A DNA stretch of 64,000 nt from Microbulbifer celer (GTDB lineage Bacteria > Pseudomonadota > Gammaproteobacteria > Pseudomonadales > Cellvibrionaceae). Below the pieces are notes generated by a model. It did no database searches, had not been told where the DNA came from, and worked only from the letters and a program-made list of their open reading frames with translations. The stretch is from the NCBI RefSeq assembly GCF_020991125.1, contig NZ_CP087715.1, forward strand, positions 1,329,501 through 1,393,500, read 5' to 3'. Position numbers and translations under genes: made by a program. Below, in pieces: positions 18,234-26,223 of the stretch; the first letter of the stretch is position 1; every line of letters begins with the position of its first letter.

Positions 18234-18740
18234 ATGCATAAACAGGGTAGTGTGGTACTGATCGGGATGCCGGGGGCGGGGAAAAGTACCCTGGGAGTCT
18301 TGCTGGCCAAGGTGCTGGCAAAGGATTTTGTCGATACTGATGTGCTGATCCAGCTGCGGGAAGACAAGACCCTGCAGGAGATCATGAACGAGAGTGACTA
18401 CCTGAACCTGCGTCGCATCGAAGGGGAGGTGCTTGCCGAGGCGAAGCTCCCGAACCACATCATTGCCACCGGTGGCAGTGCAGTATACAGCGAAGATGGG
18501 ATGCGCAATCTGTTGCGCTTCGGCCCCGCAGTATTCCTGAACTGTTCTGCCGATGAGCTGCGCCGGCGGATTCATAATTACGAAAGCCGTGGTATTGCCA
18601 AGGCGCCGGGGCAAAGCTTCGAGGCCCTGTTTGAAGAGCGTCAGGCGCTGTACCGTCGCTACGCCGATATCGAGGTGGATTGCGATGGGCGGGATCTGGA
18701 GCAGGTGCTCGCTCAGGTTGTTAGCAAACTTCAGGACTGA
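18234..18740 (+). CDS. Shikimate-kinase-like P-loop kinase, atypical
   Basis: A 168-residue protein of the shikimate/gluconate kinase type. It has the Walker A GMPGAGKST (res. 11-19), the substrate aspartates FVDTD (D34/D36), an LRRIE in place of FRxxE (res. 59-63), ATGGS where shikimate kinases have ATGGG (res. 78-82), and the adenine-loop arginine in ERQALYRRYA. The lid reads ESRGIAKAP instead of the R-P-L-L type. The gene is not next to aroB, and the changed binding residues make a different small-molecule substrate plausible. Start ATG 18234 has AGGAAG 10 bases upstream. Confidence 0.75.
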   Translation: MHKQGSVVLIGMPGAGKSTLGVLLAKVLAKDFVDTDVLIQLREDKTLQEIMNESDYLNLRRIEGEVLAEAKLPNHIIATGGSAVYSEDGMRNLLRFGPAVFLNCSADELRRRIHNYESRGIAKAPGQSFEALFEERQALYRRYADIEVDCDGRDLEQVLAQVVSKLQD

Positions 18741-18863
18741 TCGGGAGTTTCGTGGCCGGGTTCTGTGGCGGTGCCTCCGCATCCTGTGGGTCGGCTGCGC
18801 AGTTACGCCAATGCTTGGCCGCCACTCCCGGTGAGTAGAGCAGGGCCAGGCTTGGGCCAATAT

Positions 18864-19334
18864 TCAGAGTGGTAATTGGGTGGTGTACTTGACCTGCTTC
18901 AAAGCGAAGGTGGAATTCACTGAGGCGACATTTGGCAGGTGCACCAAGGAGCGCTTCAGTAGCTGCTCGTAGTGCTCCACACTATCTACTACAACACGCA
19001 GCACATAGTCTTTATCACCACTGGTGGAATAGCACTCCACCACTTCCTGTACGTCGTGTACGGCAGACTCGAAATTGTTTAGCGAATCTTCATCGTGGTT
19101 GTGAATGGTCACATAGCAGTATACTGTGACCCCAAGGTCAAGTTTACGCGGATCCAGGAGAGTGACGCGACCACGGATGATGCCTTCCGCCTCCAGACGC
19201 TTGATACGGCGCCAGCAGGGTGTATGGGACAGACCCACTTTGTCTCCAAGCTCCGCCATGGAATAATCGGCGTTTTCCTGCAGCGCCCGCAAAATCTTGC
19301 GGTCAAAATCATCCAGATCGCTCGAACGCTTCAT
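18864..19334 (-). CDS. Lrp/AsnC family transcriptional regulator
   Basis: A 156-residue regulator. Residues about 8-55 contain the helix-turn-helix (MAELGDKVGLSHTPCWRRIKRLE) and residues 70-150 the RAM effector domain (VTIHNHDEDSLNNFE and the SGDKDYVLRVVVDSVEHYE signature). It is divergent from the indolepyruvate oxidoreductase gene, so amino-acid-responsive control of that gene is likely by position. A 15-base AT-rich inverted repeat lies 18 bases before its own start and could be an autoregulatory site. Confidence 0.92.
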   Translation of the reverse strand: MKRSSDLDDFDRKILRALQENADYSMAELGDKVGLSHTPCWRRIKRLEAEGIIRGRVTLLDPRKLDLGVTVYCYVTIHNHDEDSLNNFESAVHDVQEVVECYSTSGDKDYVLRVVVDSVEHYEQLLKRSLVHLPNVASVNSTFALKQVKYTTQLPL

Positions 19335-19351
19335 ATAAACTCCTGTCCTAC

Positions 19352-19366
19352 AAAAATTGCATTTTT
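19352..19366. promoter_or_regulatory. AT-rich inverted repeat, candidate Lrp-type binding site
   Basis: AAAAAT-TGC-ATTTTT is a perfect hyphenated palindrome 18 bases upstream of the Lrp gene start, inside the divergent promoter region shared with the oxidoreductase gene. Lrp-type proteins favour AT-rich palindromes. Confidence 0.4.
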
Positions 19367-19612
19367 CGAGATGGTTATCATAATTCTACGTGCAAATGTG
19401 TAAATAAAGCAATGTTTCGTCGAGCCATAGGCATTAGCATGACTTGACCGCATCGTCGTAGCGCTTGGTAGTCGTGACAAACATAAATAGACAATACGAA
19501 TAAATCGGCGCCAAAAGGCCGCGACAGAAGCCTCCAATCACAATAATTACCGCAATTTACCGTAAGTTTCGTGTGTACCGCGAAGCTTCACGAATACGGA
19601 AGTAGTAGGCGT

Positions 19613-22600
19613 ATGAGCGAGCTGACCCCAGCAAAAACATCTCACGAGTCCACATCGATAGTTTCTGGCACCGGTAGCGAAACAGGCGCCGCAAAGTCCA
19701 TCTCTCTGGATGATCGGTATACGGTCGAGAAGGGCCGCGTACTGCTGTCTGGCATCCAGGCCCTGGTACGGCTGCCCATCGATCAGATGCGCATTGACCG
19801 CGCCCGCGGCATGAATACCGCTACCTTTATCTCCGGCTATCGGGGTTCCCCCCTGGGTGGTTATGACCAGCAGTTGTCGCGGGTACAAAAACTGCTGGAC
19901 GAATACAGTATCCGCTTTGTACCCGGTGTCAATGAAGAGCTGGCCGCGACCTCGGTATGGGGTTCCCAGCAAGTAGGCCTGTTTGAGGGCGCGGAAGTCG
20001 ATGGTGTCTGCGGCATCTGGTACGGCAAAACGCCCGGTGTCGACCGCTCCTGTGACGCATTCCGCCATGCCAACGCCGCCGGCTCCGCGCCGAAGGGCGG
20101 CGCGCTGATCATCGCTGGTGACGATCACGGCTGTAAATCCTCGTCCTACCCCGGGCAGTCCGAATTCGCATTCGTGGACATGCATATCCCGGTGCTGAAC
20201 CCCTCAACGGTGCAGGAAGTCCTGGACTACGGCCTCTACGGTCTGGAGTTGTCGCGTTTCAGCGGTTGCTGGGTGGCCATGATCACCCTGGCAGAGAACA
20301 TGGATTCCTCTGCGACTGTCGATGTGAACCCGGCGGGAGTTTCGTTTTCTTACCCCGAGATCGAGCGACCGGAAGGTGGCCTGAATATCCGTAAACAGGA
20401 CAACCCGCTGGAACAGGAAGAGCGTCTGTGGCGTTACAAGCGTCCGGCCGCGCTGGCCTTCGCTCGCGCCAATCAGCTGAACAAATTGGTTTTGGACAAC
20501 CCCGAAGCCACCCTTGGCATTGTGACCACCGGTAAGGCGCATCTGGATCTGATGCAGGCGTTCGAGGATATGGGCATTGATGATGCCCAGGCGAGAGCGC
20601 TGGGTATCCGCATTCTGAAAGTGGGCATGACGTACCCCCTGGACGTACCGGGCATTCAGGAGTTTGCCCGCGGGCTGGATTCCCTGCTGGTACTGGAAGA
20701 AAAGCGCAGCCTGATGGAAGTGCAGTTGAAAGAAGAGCTGTACAACGTCCATCTGCGCGACCCCAATTTCCCACGTATCCTCGGTAAGGTCGATGAGCAC
20801 GATCGGCCGCTGCTGCCCATGTATGGTGAATTGTCGCCGGCTGTGGTTGCGCAGGTCCTCGGTCACCTGCTCGGTGACGAGAAACTTAACGAGCGGGCCA
20901 GGCACCGCCTGATGCGACTGGATGCCCTGGCGGAGCGGATTTCCGCCCAGGCGGGCTCCAGCGTTGCGCGGCTGCCGATGTTCTGTGCCGGCTGCCCCCA
21001 CAACCGTTCCACCCGCGTGCCGGAAGGCAGCCGTGCGCTGGCGGGCATTGGTTGCCACTACATGGCCCAGTGGCTGGATCGCGAGACTTACACCTTCACC
21101 CAGATGGGCGCCGAGGGCGTCAACTGGATCGGCCAGGCGGCCTTCACCAGTGAGTCCCACGTGTTCGTGAACCTTGGTGACGGGACCTATTTCCATTCGG
21201 GCATTCTCGCCATTCGTGCCGCGGTTGCCGCGAAAGTGAACATCACCTACAAAATCCTGTTCAATGATGCCGTGGCCATGACGGGCGGCCAGCCCCACGA
21301 CGGCGAGCTGCACCCGGATATGATCTGTCGCCAGGTATTGGCGGAAGGGGTGCAGAAAGTGGTGCTGGTGATGGATGACACCGGCAAATACGGCGATGCG
21401 CTGACGTTCCCCAAAGAAGTGGAGATTCGTCACCGGGACCACATGCCGGCGGTGATGGAAGAATTGCGTGAGCAAGCCGGTTGTACCGTCATTATCTACG
21501 ACCAGACCTGTGCCACCGAGCTGCGCCGCAAACGCAAGCGAGGTCTCCTGCCGAAGGCTGAAGGGCGTCCGTTTATCAACGAGCTGGTGTGTGAAGGCTG
21601 TGGCGACTGTGTCACGCAATCCAGCTGTATCGCGGTGGAAAAGGTGGACACCGCGCTGGGGGACAAGCGCCGCATCAACCAGACCAGCTGCAACCAGGAT
21701 ATGTCCTGCGTGAATGGTTTCTGTCCGTCTTTCGTTACGGTAAAAGGCGGCAAGCTGGCCAAGCGCGCAGGCGTCGGTGATGCCCTGTGTCAGGAGGCAG
21801 GCAAACTGCCAGTGCCGTCGTTGCCCGACCTGCAGGAACCCTACAACCTGCTGGTGACCGGCGTCGGCGGCACCGGCGTGGTGACGATCGGCGCACTGCT
21901 GGCAATGGCGGCGCACATCGAGGGCAAGGCCTGCAGTACGCTGGACCAGACCGGTCTGGCGCAAAAGGGCGGAGCGGTGTATTCCCACGTGCGCTTTGCC
22001 GACCAGCCCGAGGCGCTACAGGCAGTACGTATTTCCGATGGCCGCGCTGACGGCCTGATGGCCTGCGATCTGATTGCCGCCGGCAACCTGTCTGCGAGCC
22101 TGGCCAAACTGGATGAAACCCATAGCCGCGCGGTGGTCAATACCCATCTGAGTCCCACCGCCGCATCGGTGCTGGGGCGCGAAGACATCCATTCACCGCA
22201 GGCGGTCCTGGATACCATTCGCGATGCGGTGCAGGAACTGGATGTGGTGGAAGGCCACGAGCTCACCAAAGCCGCCCTGGGGGATACCCTGGCAGCCAAT
22301 ATCTTTATGCTCGGCTTTGCCTGGCAGAAAGGCCTGCTGCCGCTGGATCAGGCCTCCATCCTGCAGGCCATCGAGCTGAACGGTGTAGCGGTGCAGGCCA
22401 ACCTGCAGGGGTTTGCCGCTGGTCGTCTGGCGGCAGCGGAGCGCAAAGCCCTGGATGCCCTGTTGGCCGGCGATCAGCAAGTTGCGCAGCCGCGGGGATT
22501 GGAGGCGGTCGTCGCCCATCGCATGACACATCTGACCGGTTACCAGAATGCGGCGCTGGCGCGACGCTATCGCGGGCTGGTGGACAAGGTACGGGATGCG

Positions 22601-23200
22601 GAAATTCTCAAGGTGCCCGGTAGCGAGGCGCTGGCGGAAGTGGTTGCGCGCAATTACGCCAAGCTGCTGTCGTACAAGGATGAATATGAAGTGGCTCGGC
22701 TCTATACCGACGGACGCTTTGTTGAATCCCTGCGGGAAAACTTCACCGGCGATTTCGAGCTGGAATTCAATCTTGCGCCGCCTTTGATGAGCCGCTTCGA
22801 CAAGAATCTGGGCCGGCCGCGCAAGCTGAAGTTTGGTGGTTGGATGCACCGCGCATTTGGTGTTCTGGCGCGGTTCAAATTCCTGCGTGGCACCGCGCTG
22901 GATATCTTCGGCTACACCGCAGAGCGCAAAATGGAGCGCGCGTTGATCGGTGAATATGAAGCGTTGGTGGATCAGGTGATTGGGAAACTGAATGCGAATA
23001 ACCACGCTGCCGCGATCGAGTTGCTGAATTACCCGGATATGATCCGCGGCTATGGCCTGATCAAGGATGCCAATGTGGAGAAGGCGGCTGCGATGAAATC
23101 ACAGGCACTGGAGCGCTTCCTGAATCCCGATGCGCAGGAAAACGACAAGGCGGTGAAGGTTCAGGTGTTCGATCCGGCGCGTGCGCAACAAGTGGGTTGA
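19613..23200 (+). CDS. Indolepyruvate (2-oxoacid) ferredoxin oxidoreductase, fused alpha-beta subunits
   Basis: A 1195-residue fusion of the IorA and IorB activities that oxidatively decarboxylates aryl or branched 2-oxoacids to acyl-CoA, passing electrons to ferredoxin. The N-terminal third has the pyrimidine-domain start (YTVEKGRVLLSGIQALVRLP). The ThDP-binding GDGTYFHSGIL is at about residue 522. A cysteine cluster for Fe-S binding (CEGCGDC, CNQDMSC, CPSF) falls at about 658-705. The gamma-type domain starts near 745 (LLVTGVGGTGVVTIGALL), followed by a C-terminal DUF6537-like domain. ATG 19613 has a purine-rich site upstream; a longer in-frame extension to 19571 is not convincing. Aerobic proteobacteria use this for aromatic and branched amino acid breakdown. 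Divergent Lrp regulator next door. Confidence 0.93.
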   Translation: MSELTPAKTSHESTSIVSGTGSETGAAKSISLDDRYTVEKGRVLLSGIQALVRLPIDQMRIDRARGMNTATFISGYRGSPLGGYDQQLSRVQKLLDEYSIRFVPGVNEELAATSVWGSQQVGLFEGAEVDGVCGIWYGKTPGVDRSCDAFRHANAAGSAPKGGALIIAGDDHGCKSSSYPGQSEFAFVDMHIPVLNPSTVQEVLDYGLYGLELSRFSGCWVAMITLAENMDSSATVDVNPAGVSFSYPEIERPEGGLNIRKQDNPLEQEERLWRYKRPAALAFARANQLNKLVLDNPEATLGIVTTGKAHLDLMQAFEDMGIDDAQARALGIRILKVGMTYPLDVPGIQEFARGLDSLLVLEEKRSLMEVQLKEELYNVHLRDPNFPRILGKVDEHDRPLLPMYGELSPAVVAQVLGHLLGDEKLNERARHRLMRLDALAERISAQAGSSVARLPMFCAGCPHNRSTRVPEGSRALAGIGCHYMAQWLDRETYTFTQMGAEGVNWIGQAAFTSESHVFVNLGDGTYFHSGILAIRAAVAAKVNITYKILFNDAVAMTGGQPHDGELHPDMICRQVLAEGVQKVVLVMDDTGKYGDALTFPKEVEIRHRDHMPAVMEELREQAGCTVIIYDQTCATELRRKRKRGLLPKAEGRPFINELVCEGCGDCVTQSSCIAVEKVDTALGDKRRINQTSCNQDMSCVNGFCPSFVTVKGGKLAKRAGVGDALCQEAGKLPVPSLPDLQEPYNLLVTGVGGTGVVTIGALLAMAAHIEGKACSTLDQTGLAQKGGAVYSHVRFADQPEALQAVRISDGRADGLMACDLIAAGNLSASLAKLDETHSRAVVNTHLSPTAASVLGREDIHSPQAVLDTIRDAVQELDVVEGHELTKAALGDTLAANIFMLGFAWQKGLLPLDQASILQAIELNGVAVQANLQGFAAGRLAAAERKALDALLAGDQQVAQPRGLEAVVAHRMTHLTGYQNAALARRYRGLVDKVRDAEILKVPGSEALAEVVARNYAKLLSYKDEYEVARLYTDGRFVESLRENFTGDFELEFNLAPPLMSRFDKNLGRPRKLKFGGWMHRAFGVLARFKFLRGTALDIFGYTAERKMERALIGEYEALVDQVIGKLNANNHAAAIELLNYPDMIRGYGLIKDANVEKAAAMKSQALERFLNPDAQENDKAVKVQVFDPARAQQVG

Positions 23201-23231
23201 TCATGCCGGGTCAGACTAATCCGTCTGCAAT

Positions 23232-23267
23232 AAAAAATGGCGAGCTGAAAAGCTCGCCATTTTTTTT
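23232..23267. terminator. Bidirectional terminator between oxidoreductase and porin genes
   Basis: A 16-bp stem of A-run plus TGGCGAGCT pairs with AGCTCGCCA plus T-run around a GAAA tetraloop (23247-23250). A-run on the left and T-run on the right allow use from both convergent genes. Confidence 0.9.
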
Positions 23268-23291
23268 GGAACGGTGATTTTGTTGGGTGAA

Positions 23292-24533
23292 TTACCAGCG
23301 AACCTGTGCACGCAGGCCCAGTTGATTGGTTTCGTCACCGGTAAAGTCATCGTCGCCGAAGATGAAGTTCACCATAAAGCGGATATTGGAATTGGCGTAG
23401 TAGTTCAGGCCGATTGTGGTGCTGCTGGCCTCGAGAAAGTCGTAATCCCGGTTTTCCATGGTGTCGTAGCGTGCGGTCAGTTCCCAAGAGCCTCCCCAGA
23501 GGCCATTACCGGTGTGCTTGGCGGAATTGAAGGCCCCGCGCTTGACGTTGTAGGTCTTGTGCTCTCCGGTTAGCATCCAGCTGCCCTGTACATACCAGGT
23601 GTGTACGGTCTGGTTGCCGATAAAGCAGCCAAAGTCGGGATCGCAGGAGAAGGGGGCGGGTGCGCCAAACCAGTCTTCATAATCGAATTCAGACAGGTAG
23701 TAGTTACCCTCGAAGTCGCCGATGGCGTATTCCGCCTGCAGATACAGTGGACCGTAGCTGCCAGCCAGTTCCAGTCCAACGGTGCTGACGTCACCACCCA
23801 GATCGCCGGGGGTGAGCGCCATCAGCTGGGAGGGGCCGCGGCGGCCGGCGTAATCGGCCTCAGCGAGAATGTCAGTGGAATCCTGGTTGGCATTCTCATA
23901 GCTGACCGAGGTGCCGATGTGCAGGGTTTTGTAATCGGTATTGATGGGGTGCCAGGCAAGGCGGCCAGAGGCGCCTACGCCCTCATTGCGCGGGGTACCC
24001 GCGTCGCGGAGGTTGAACGCCATCATGCCCAGGGTGAAGCAGTCCAAAACGCCGGTCCAGCCAATGCCTTGTTGGAACTGATGTCCATCAAAGAGGCCCG
24101 TGGAGCTGGAAAAGGGCCGTTCCAGAAAAGTAATTTCATTGGAGCTGGTCATTTCGGACATGGAGCGGAAGGGTTTGAACTGCCCGATGCGTACTTCGCC
24201 GTTCAGAAATTCATGGGCCAGGAATACATCGCGAAAACCCGCATGGGTATCGCCGGCTGCAAAGTCCTGCTCCAGAACATATCGCCAGTCGTAAATATTC
24301 CCCTTCAGGGTAATACGTGCACGGCGGAAATCGGTGGTGCTGGTGGGGTCCTCGATATCGGTATCGAAAAGATAGGTATCAAAGTGGATACGCCCGCCGA
24401 GAGACCCGGAAAAGTTGCCATCATCAGAGGTAATCTTTAACCCGCCTTTGGTTTCTGCATTACCAGCCATCGCCGCGGTGGGGAGCATGCCAACTATGGA
24501 AAGTGCCAATAGCGTTTTCTGTGCGCGTTTCAT
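23292..24533 (-). CDS. OprP/OprO-type phosphate-selective porin
   Basis: A 413-residue outer membrane porin. Residues 1-23 are a signal peptide (LLALSIVGMLPTAAMAG). The mature start (ETKGGLKITSDDGNFSGSLGGRIHFD), DFRRARITLKGNIYDWRYVLEQDF and GEVRIGQFKPFRS are diagnostic of the OprP/OprO polyphosphate and phosphate porins. The last strand LGLRAQVRW ends in an aromatic residue for BAM. ATG 24533 is favoured over an upstream in-frame start at 24566 because AAAGG lies 7 bases ahead and the signal peptide begins there. A good promoter lies 43 bases upstream. A broken second copy of this gene's 3' end lies just upstream. Confidence 0.9.
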   Translation of the reverse strand: MKRAQKTLLALSIVGMLPTAAMAGNAETKGGLKITSDDGNFSGSLGGRIHFDTYLFDTDIEDPTSTTDFRRARITLKGNIYDWRYVLEQDFAAGDTHAGFRDVFLAHEFLNGEVRIGQFKPFRSMSEMTSSNEITFLERPFSSSTGLFDGHQFQQGIGWTGVLDCFTLGMMAFNLRDAGTPRNEGVGASGRLAWHPINTDYKTLHIGTSVSYENANQDSTDILAEADYAGRRGPSQLMALTPGDLGGDVSTVGLELAGSYGPLYLQAEYAIGDFEGNYYLSEFDYEDWFGAPAPFSCDPDFGCFIGNQTVHTWYVQGSWMLTGEHKTYNVKRGAFNSAKHTGNGLWGGSWELTARYDTMENRDYDFLEASSTTIGLNYYANSNIRFMVNFIFGDDDFTGDETNQLGLRAQVRW

Positions 24534-24575
24534 CGGAAAGCCTTTAACCGTTATCGTGATTTGCAATGGCGGCGG

Positions 24576-24603
24576 ATTGTATCAGCCAAAATTTACCTGT
24601 CAC
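24576..24603 (-). promoter_or_regulatory. Sigma-70 promoter of the porin gene with extended -10
   Basis: On the minus strand, GTGACA (24603-24598) and TACAAT (24581-24576) with a 16-base spacer; TG one base before the -10 gives an extended -10. Upstream lie two 7-base direct repeats (24610-24616 and 24621-24627) separated by ATAT. Confidence 0.5.
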
Positions 24604-24881
24604 CCGTTAGCAACAAATATGAAACAAAAAAGTAAAAATAGTTGTTTTGTCATATTGCTGTAATAAAGTTGAAATATTCCCGTGGTAAAGCGGAATTTAT
24701 GCCAGATATATAATCTGGATAGGCAAACTGGATATATAAACTGAAGGTGCTGGCAAATAAACGGTATACATGACCCGATAGGCCTGTCGTGTTATACCTG
24801 TTCCATTCTGCAGACAATTTCGCCATAAGCAGAGTTTAGGCACATTATGTTGCCTTGCGAGTGAATGGCGGATATCGGCAA

Positions 24882-25075
24882 TTACCAGTGGGTCTGTGCG
24901 CACAGCCCCTGTTGGTTGGTGTCGTTACCGGTAAAGTATCGTAGCCGAAAGTCAGGTTAAGTATGAAACGCACGTTGGGCCTGGTGTGGTAATTGATACC
25001 AGGGATGGCTTTGCAGTGTGCGAGACGCCCTTTTTATCGTCGTAGCGGGCAACGGTGTATCCCCCGTAGATACAG
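24882..25075 (-). pseudogene. Relic of a second OprP-type porin gene (3' end)
   Basis: Read on the minus strand, about 65 residues match the C-terminus of the adjacent intact porin. NHCIYGGYTVARYDD aligns with the intact GNGLWGGSWELTARYDT region. Then, in another frame, GINYHTRPNVRFILNLTFGYD aligns with GLNYYANSNIRFMVNFIFGDDD. After a one-base deletion FTGNDTNQQGLCAQTHW plus TAA aligns with FTGDETNQLGLRAQVRW plus TAA. At least two frameshifts separate the pieces, and the remaining 5' part is gone. This is an eroded tandem duplicate, not an expressed gene. It occupies most of the gap between the porin and the TraB-family gene. Confidence 0.85.
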
Positions 25076-25114
25076 TGGTTCGTAATCTTACTTTGGTGTG
25101 GCGCTTTGTGGAGT

Positions 25115-26032
25115 TTAAAGTTGCTTGATGCGGAACCCCTCTTTCTGCAGGAGATCGATAATGCTACGTGTTCCTACGAGATGCCCGGCGCCAACCACGA
25201 CAAACAGGCTGGAGTGGGACTGGCTGAGTTGCAGGATTTTCTGTGCCATTTCCCGGTTGCGTTGAAAAAATAACTTGTCGTAGAGACCGGAGAACTCCGG
25301 GTGCTCTTGCAGCCCTTCCGAGATAACCAACTGATAGAGTTGTTCCGCGTTGCCGGATTTCCAGGCGTCGGTCATTCGTGGTACAAAATTTTCCAGCTCG
25401 CTGAGCTGTTCCAGGGTTTGCTCCAGAAGTCGCTCGGGGTGCTCCAGATTGTTCAGCATCTGAAGCTGTTGCACCACACTTTCCAGTTGCAGTATCTGTT
25501 TGCCGCTGCTGTGGGCCTGCTGTAAAAAGTAGCGGTCAATACCGAGGTTGGGGTTCAGTCCGATCCGCTGCATTTCCACCATGCTCAATGTAATACTGGC
25601 AATGGCGGGGCGCATACGTAGAAATACGGCAATGGGAATCTGGCGCTGTTGTAGCCAGGATTCCAGGGCACTGAAGGTTTTCTCGGGAATATGATCTCGT
25701 AGCGTTTCCCCCGGAGGGTAGGTGGATGCCGCCATGATCTGTTGCTGTAATTCGGGGTCTTTCGCCGAGGCGAGGATATCGGCTTCTACCACCAGGGCGC
25801 CACTGCTGCGATAGGCCGCTTCAATGGTCTTCGGCATTGGATAAAAACTGTCATCAGCCAGATGCACAGAGCCCAATAAGAAAACAGTCTGCCCGTCTTT
25901 TTCGGCTTCATATATCAGGCCGCGGTATTCAGTGGCAGAAACCGTCTGTACAGCAACCAGCGACAGCACGAGAGCGAGAAGGTGAGGCAGGTGCAGCCAA
26001 TGCCGGGCAGTCAGGAAGGTGCTGTATTTCAT
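25115..26032 (-). CDS. TraB/GumN family protein
   Basis: A 305-residue protein with an N-terminal signal peptide (HLPHLLALVLSLVAVQTVSA, res. 13-32) and the TraB/GumN hallmark motifs: the early VFLLGSVHLADDSFYPMP with its GxxH, the central LGIDRYFLQQAHSSGK, and the terminal VVVGAGHLVGTRSIIDLL. The family is related to the Tiki/EreA/PrgY group, in which GxxH and the terminal GH pair suggest metal-dependent protease activity, though bacterial roles are unknown. Start ATG 26032 is chosen because it directly begins the signal peptide; a longer in-frame start at 26143 exists. It is divergent from the first glycosyltransferase gene. Confidence 0.88.
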   Translation of the reverse strand: MKYSTFLTARHWLHLPHLLALVLSLVAVQTVSATEYRGLIYEAEKDGQTVFLLGSVHLADDSFYPMPKTIEAAYRSSGALVVEADILASAKDPELQQQIMAASTYPPGETLRDHIPEKTFSALESWLQQRQIPIAVFLRMRPAIASITLSMVEMQRIGLNPNLGIDRYFLQQAHSSGKQILQLESVVQQLQMLNNLEHPERLLEQTLEQLSELENFVPRMTDAWKSGNAEQLYQLVISEGLQEHPEFSGLYDKLFFQRNREMAQKILQLSQSHSSLFVVVGAGHLVGTRSIIDLLQKEGFRIKQL

Positions 26033-26223
26033 GGTGCGTAGTCCAGGTTTCGTGACTCTGGTGGTTCGTGCGGAAGATTCGGTTACAGAATCTTCCGCAT
26101 GGACCACTAACTGTATCGCACTGGGGTTGTGACCGCCGCCCATAACTGTAAAAGAGATCCTCGCTGGCGTAGAAATCAGCGGTACAATCCCGCTTTGTCA
26201 TTGCAATGCCCGGAGTCGCGATA

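Noticed and set aside
20204..21988. 594-codon open frame antisense to the indolepyruvate oxidoreductase gene
   Set aside because: Same reason: a shadow of the real gene, with histidine- and glutamine-rich translation and no motif.
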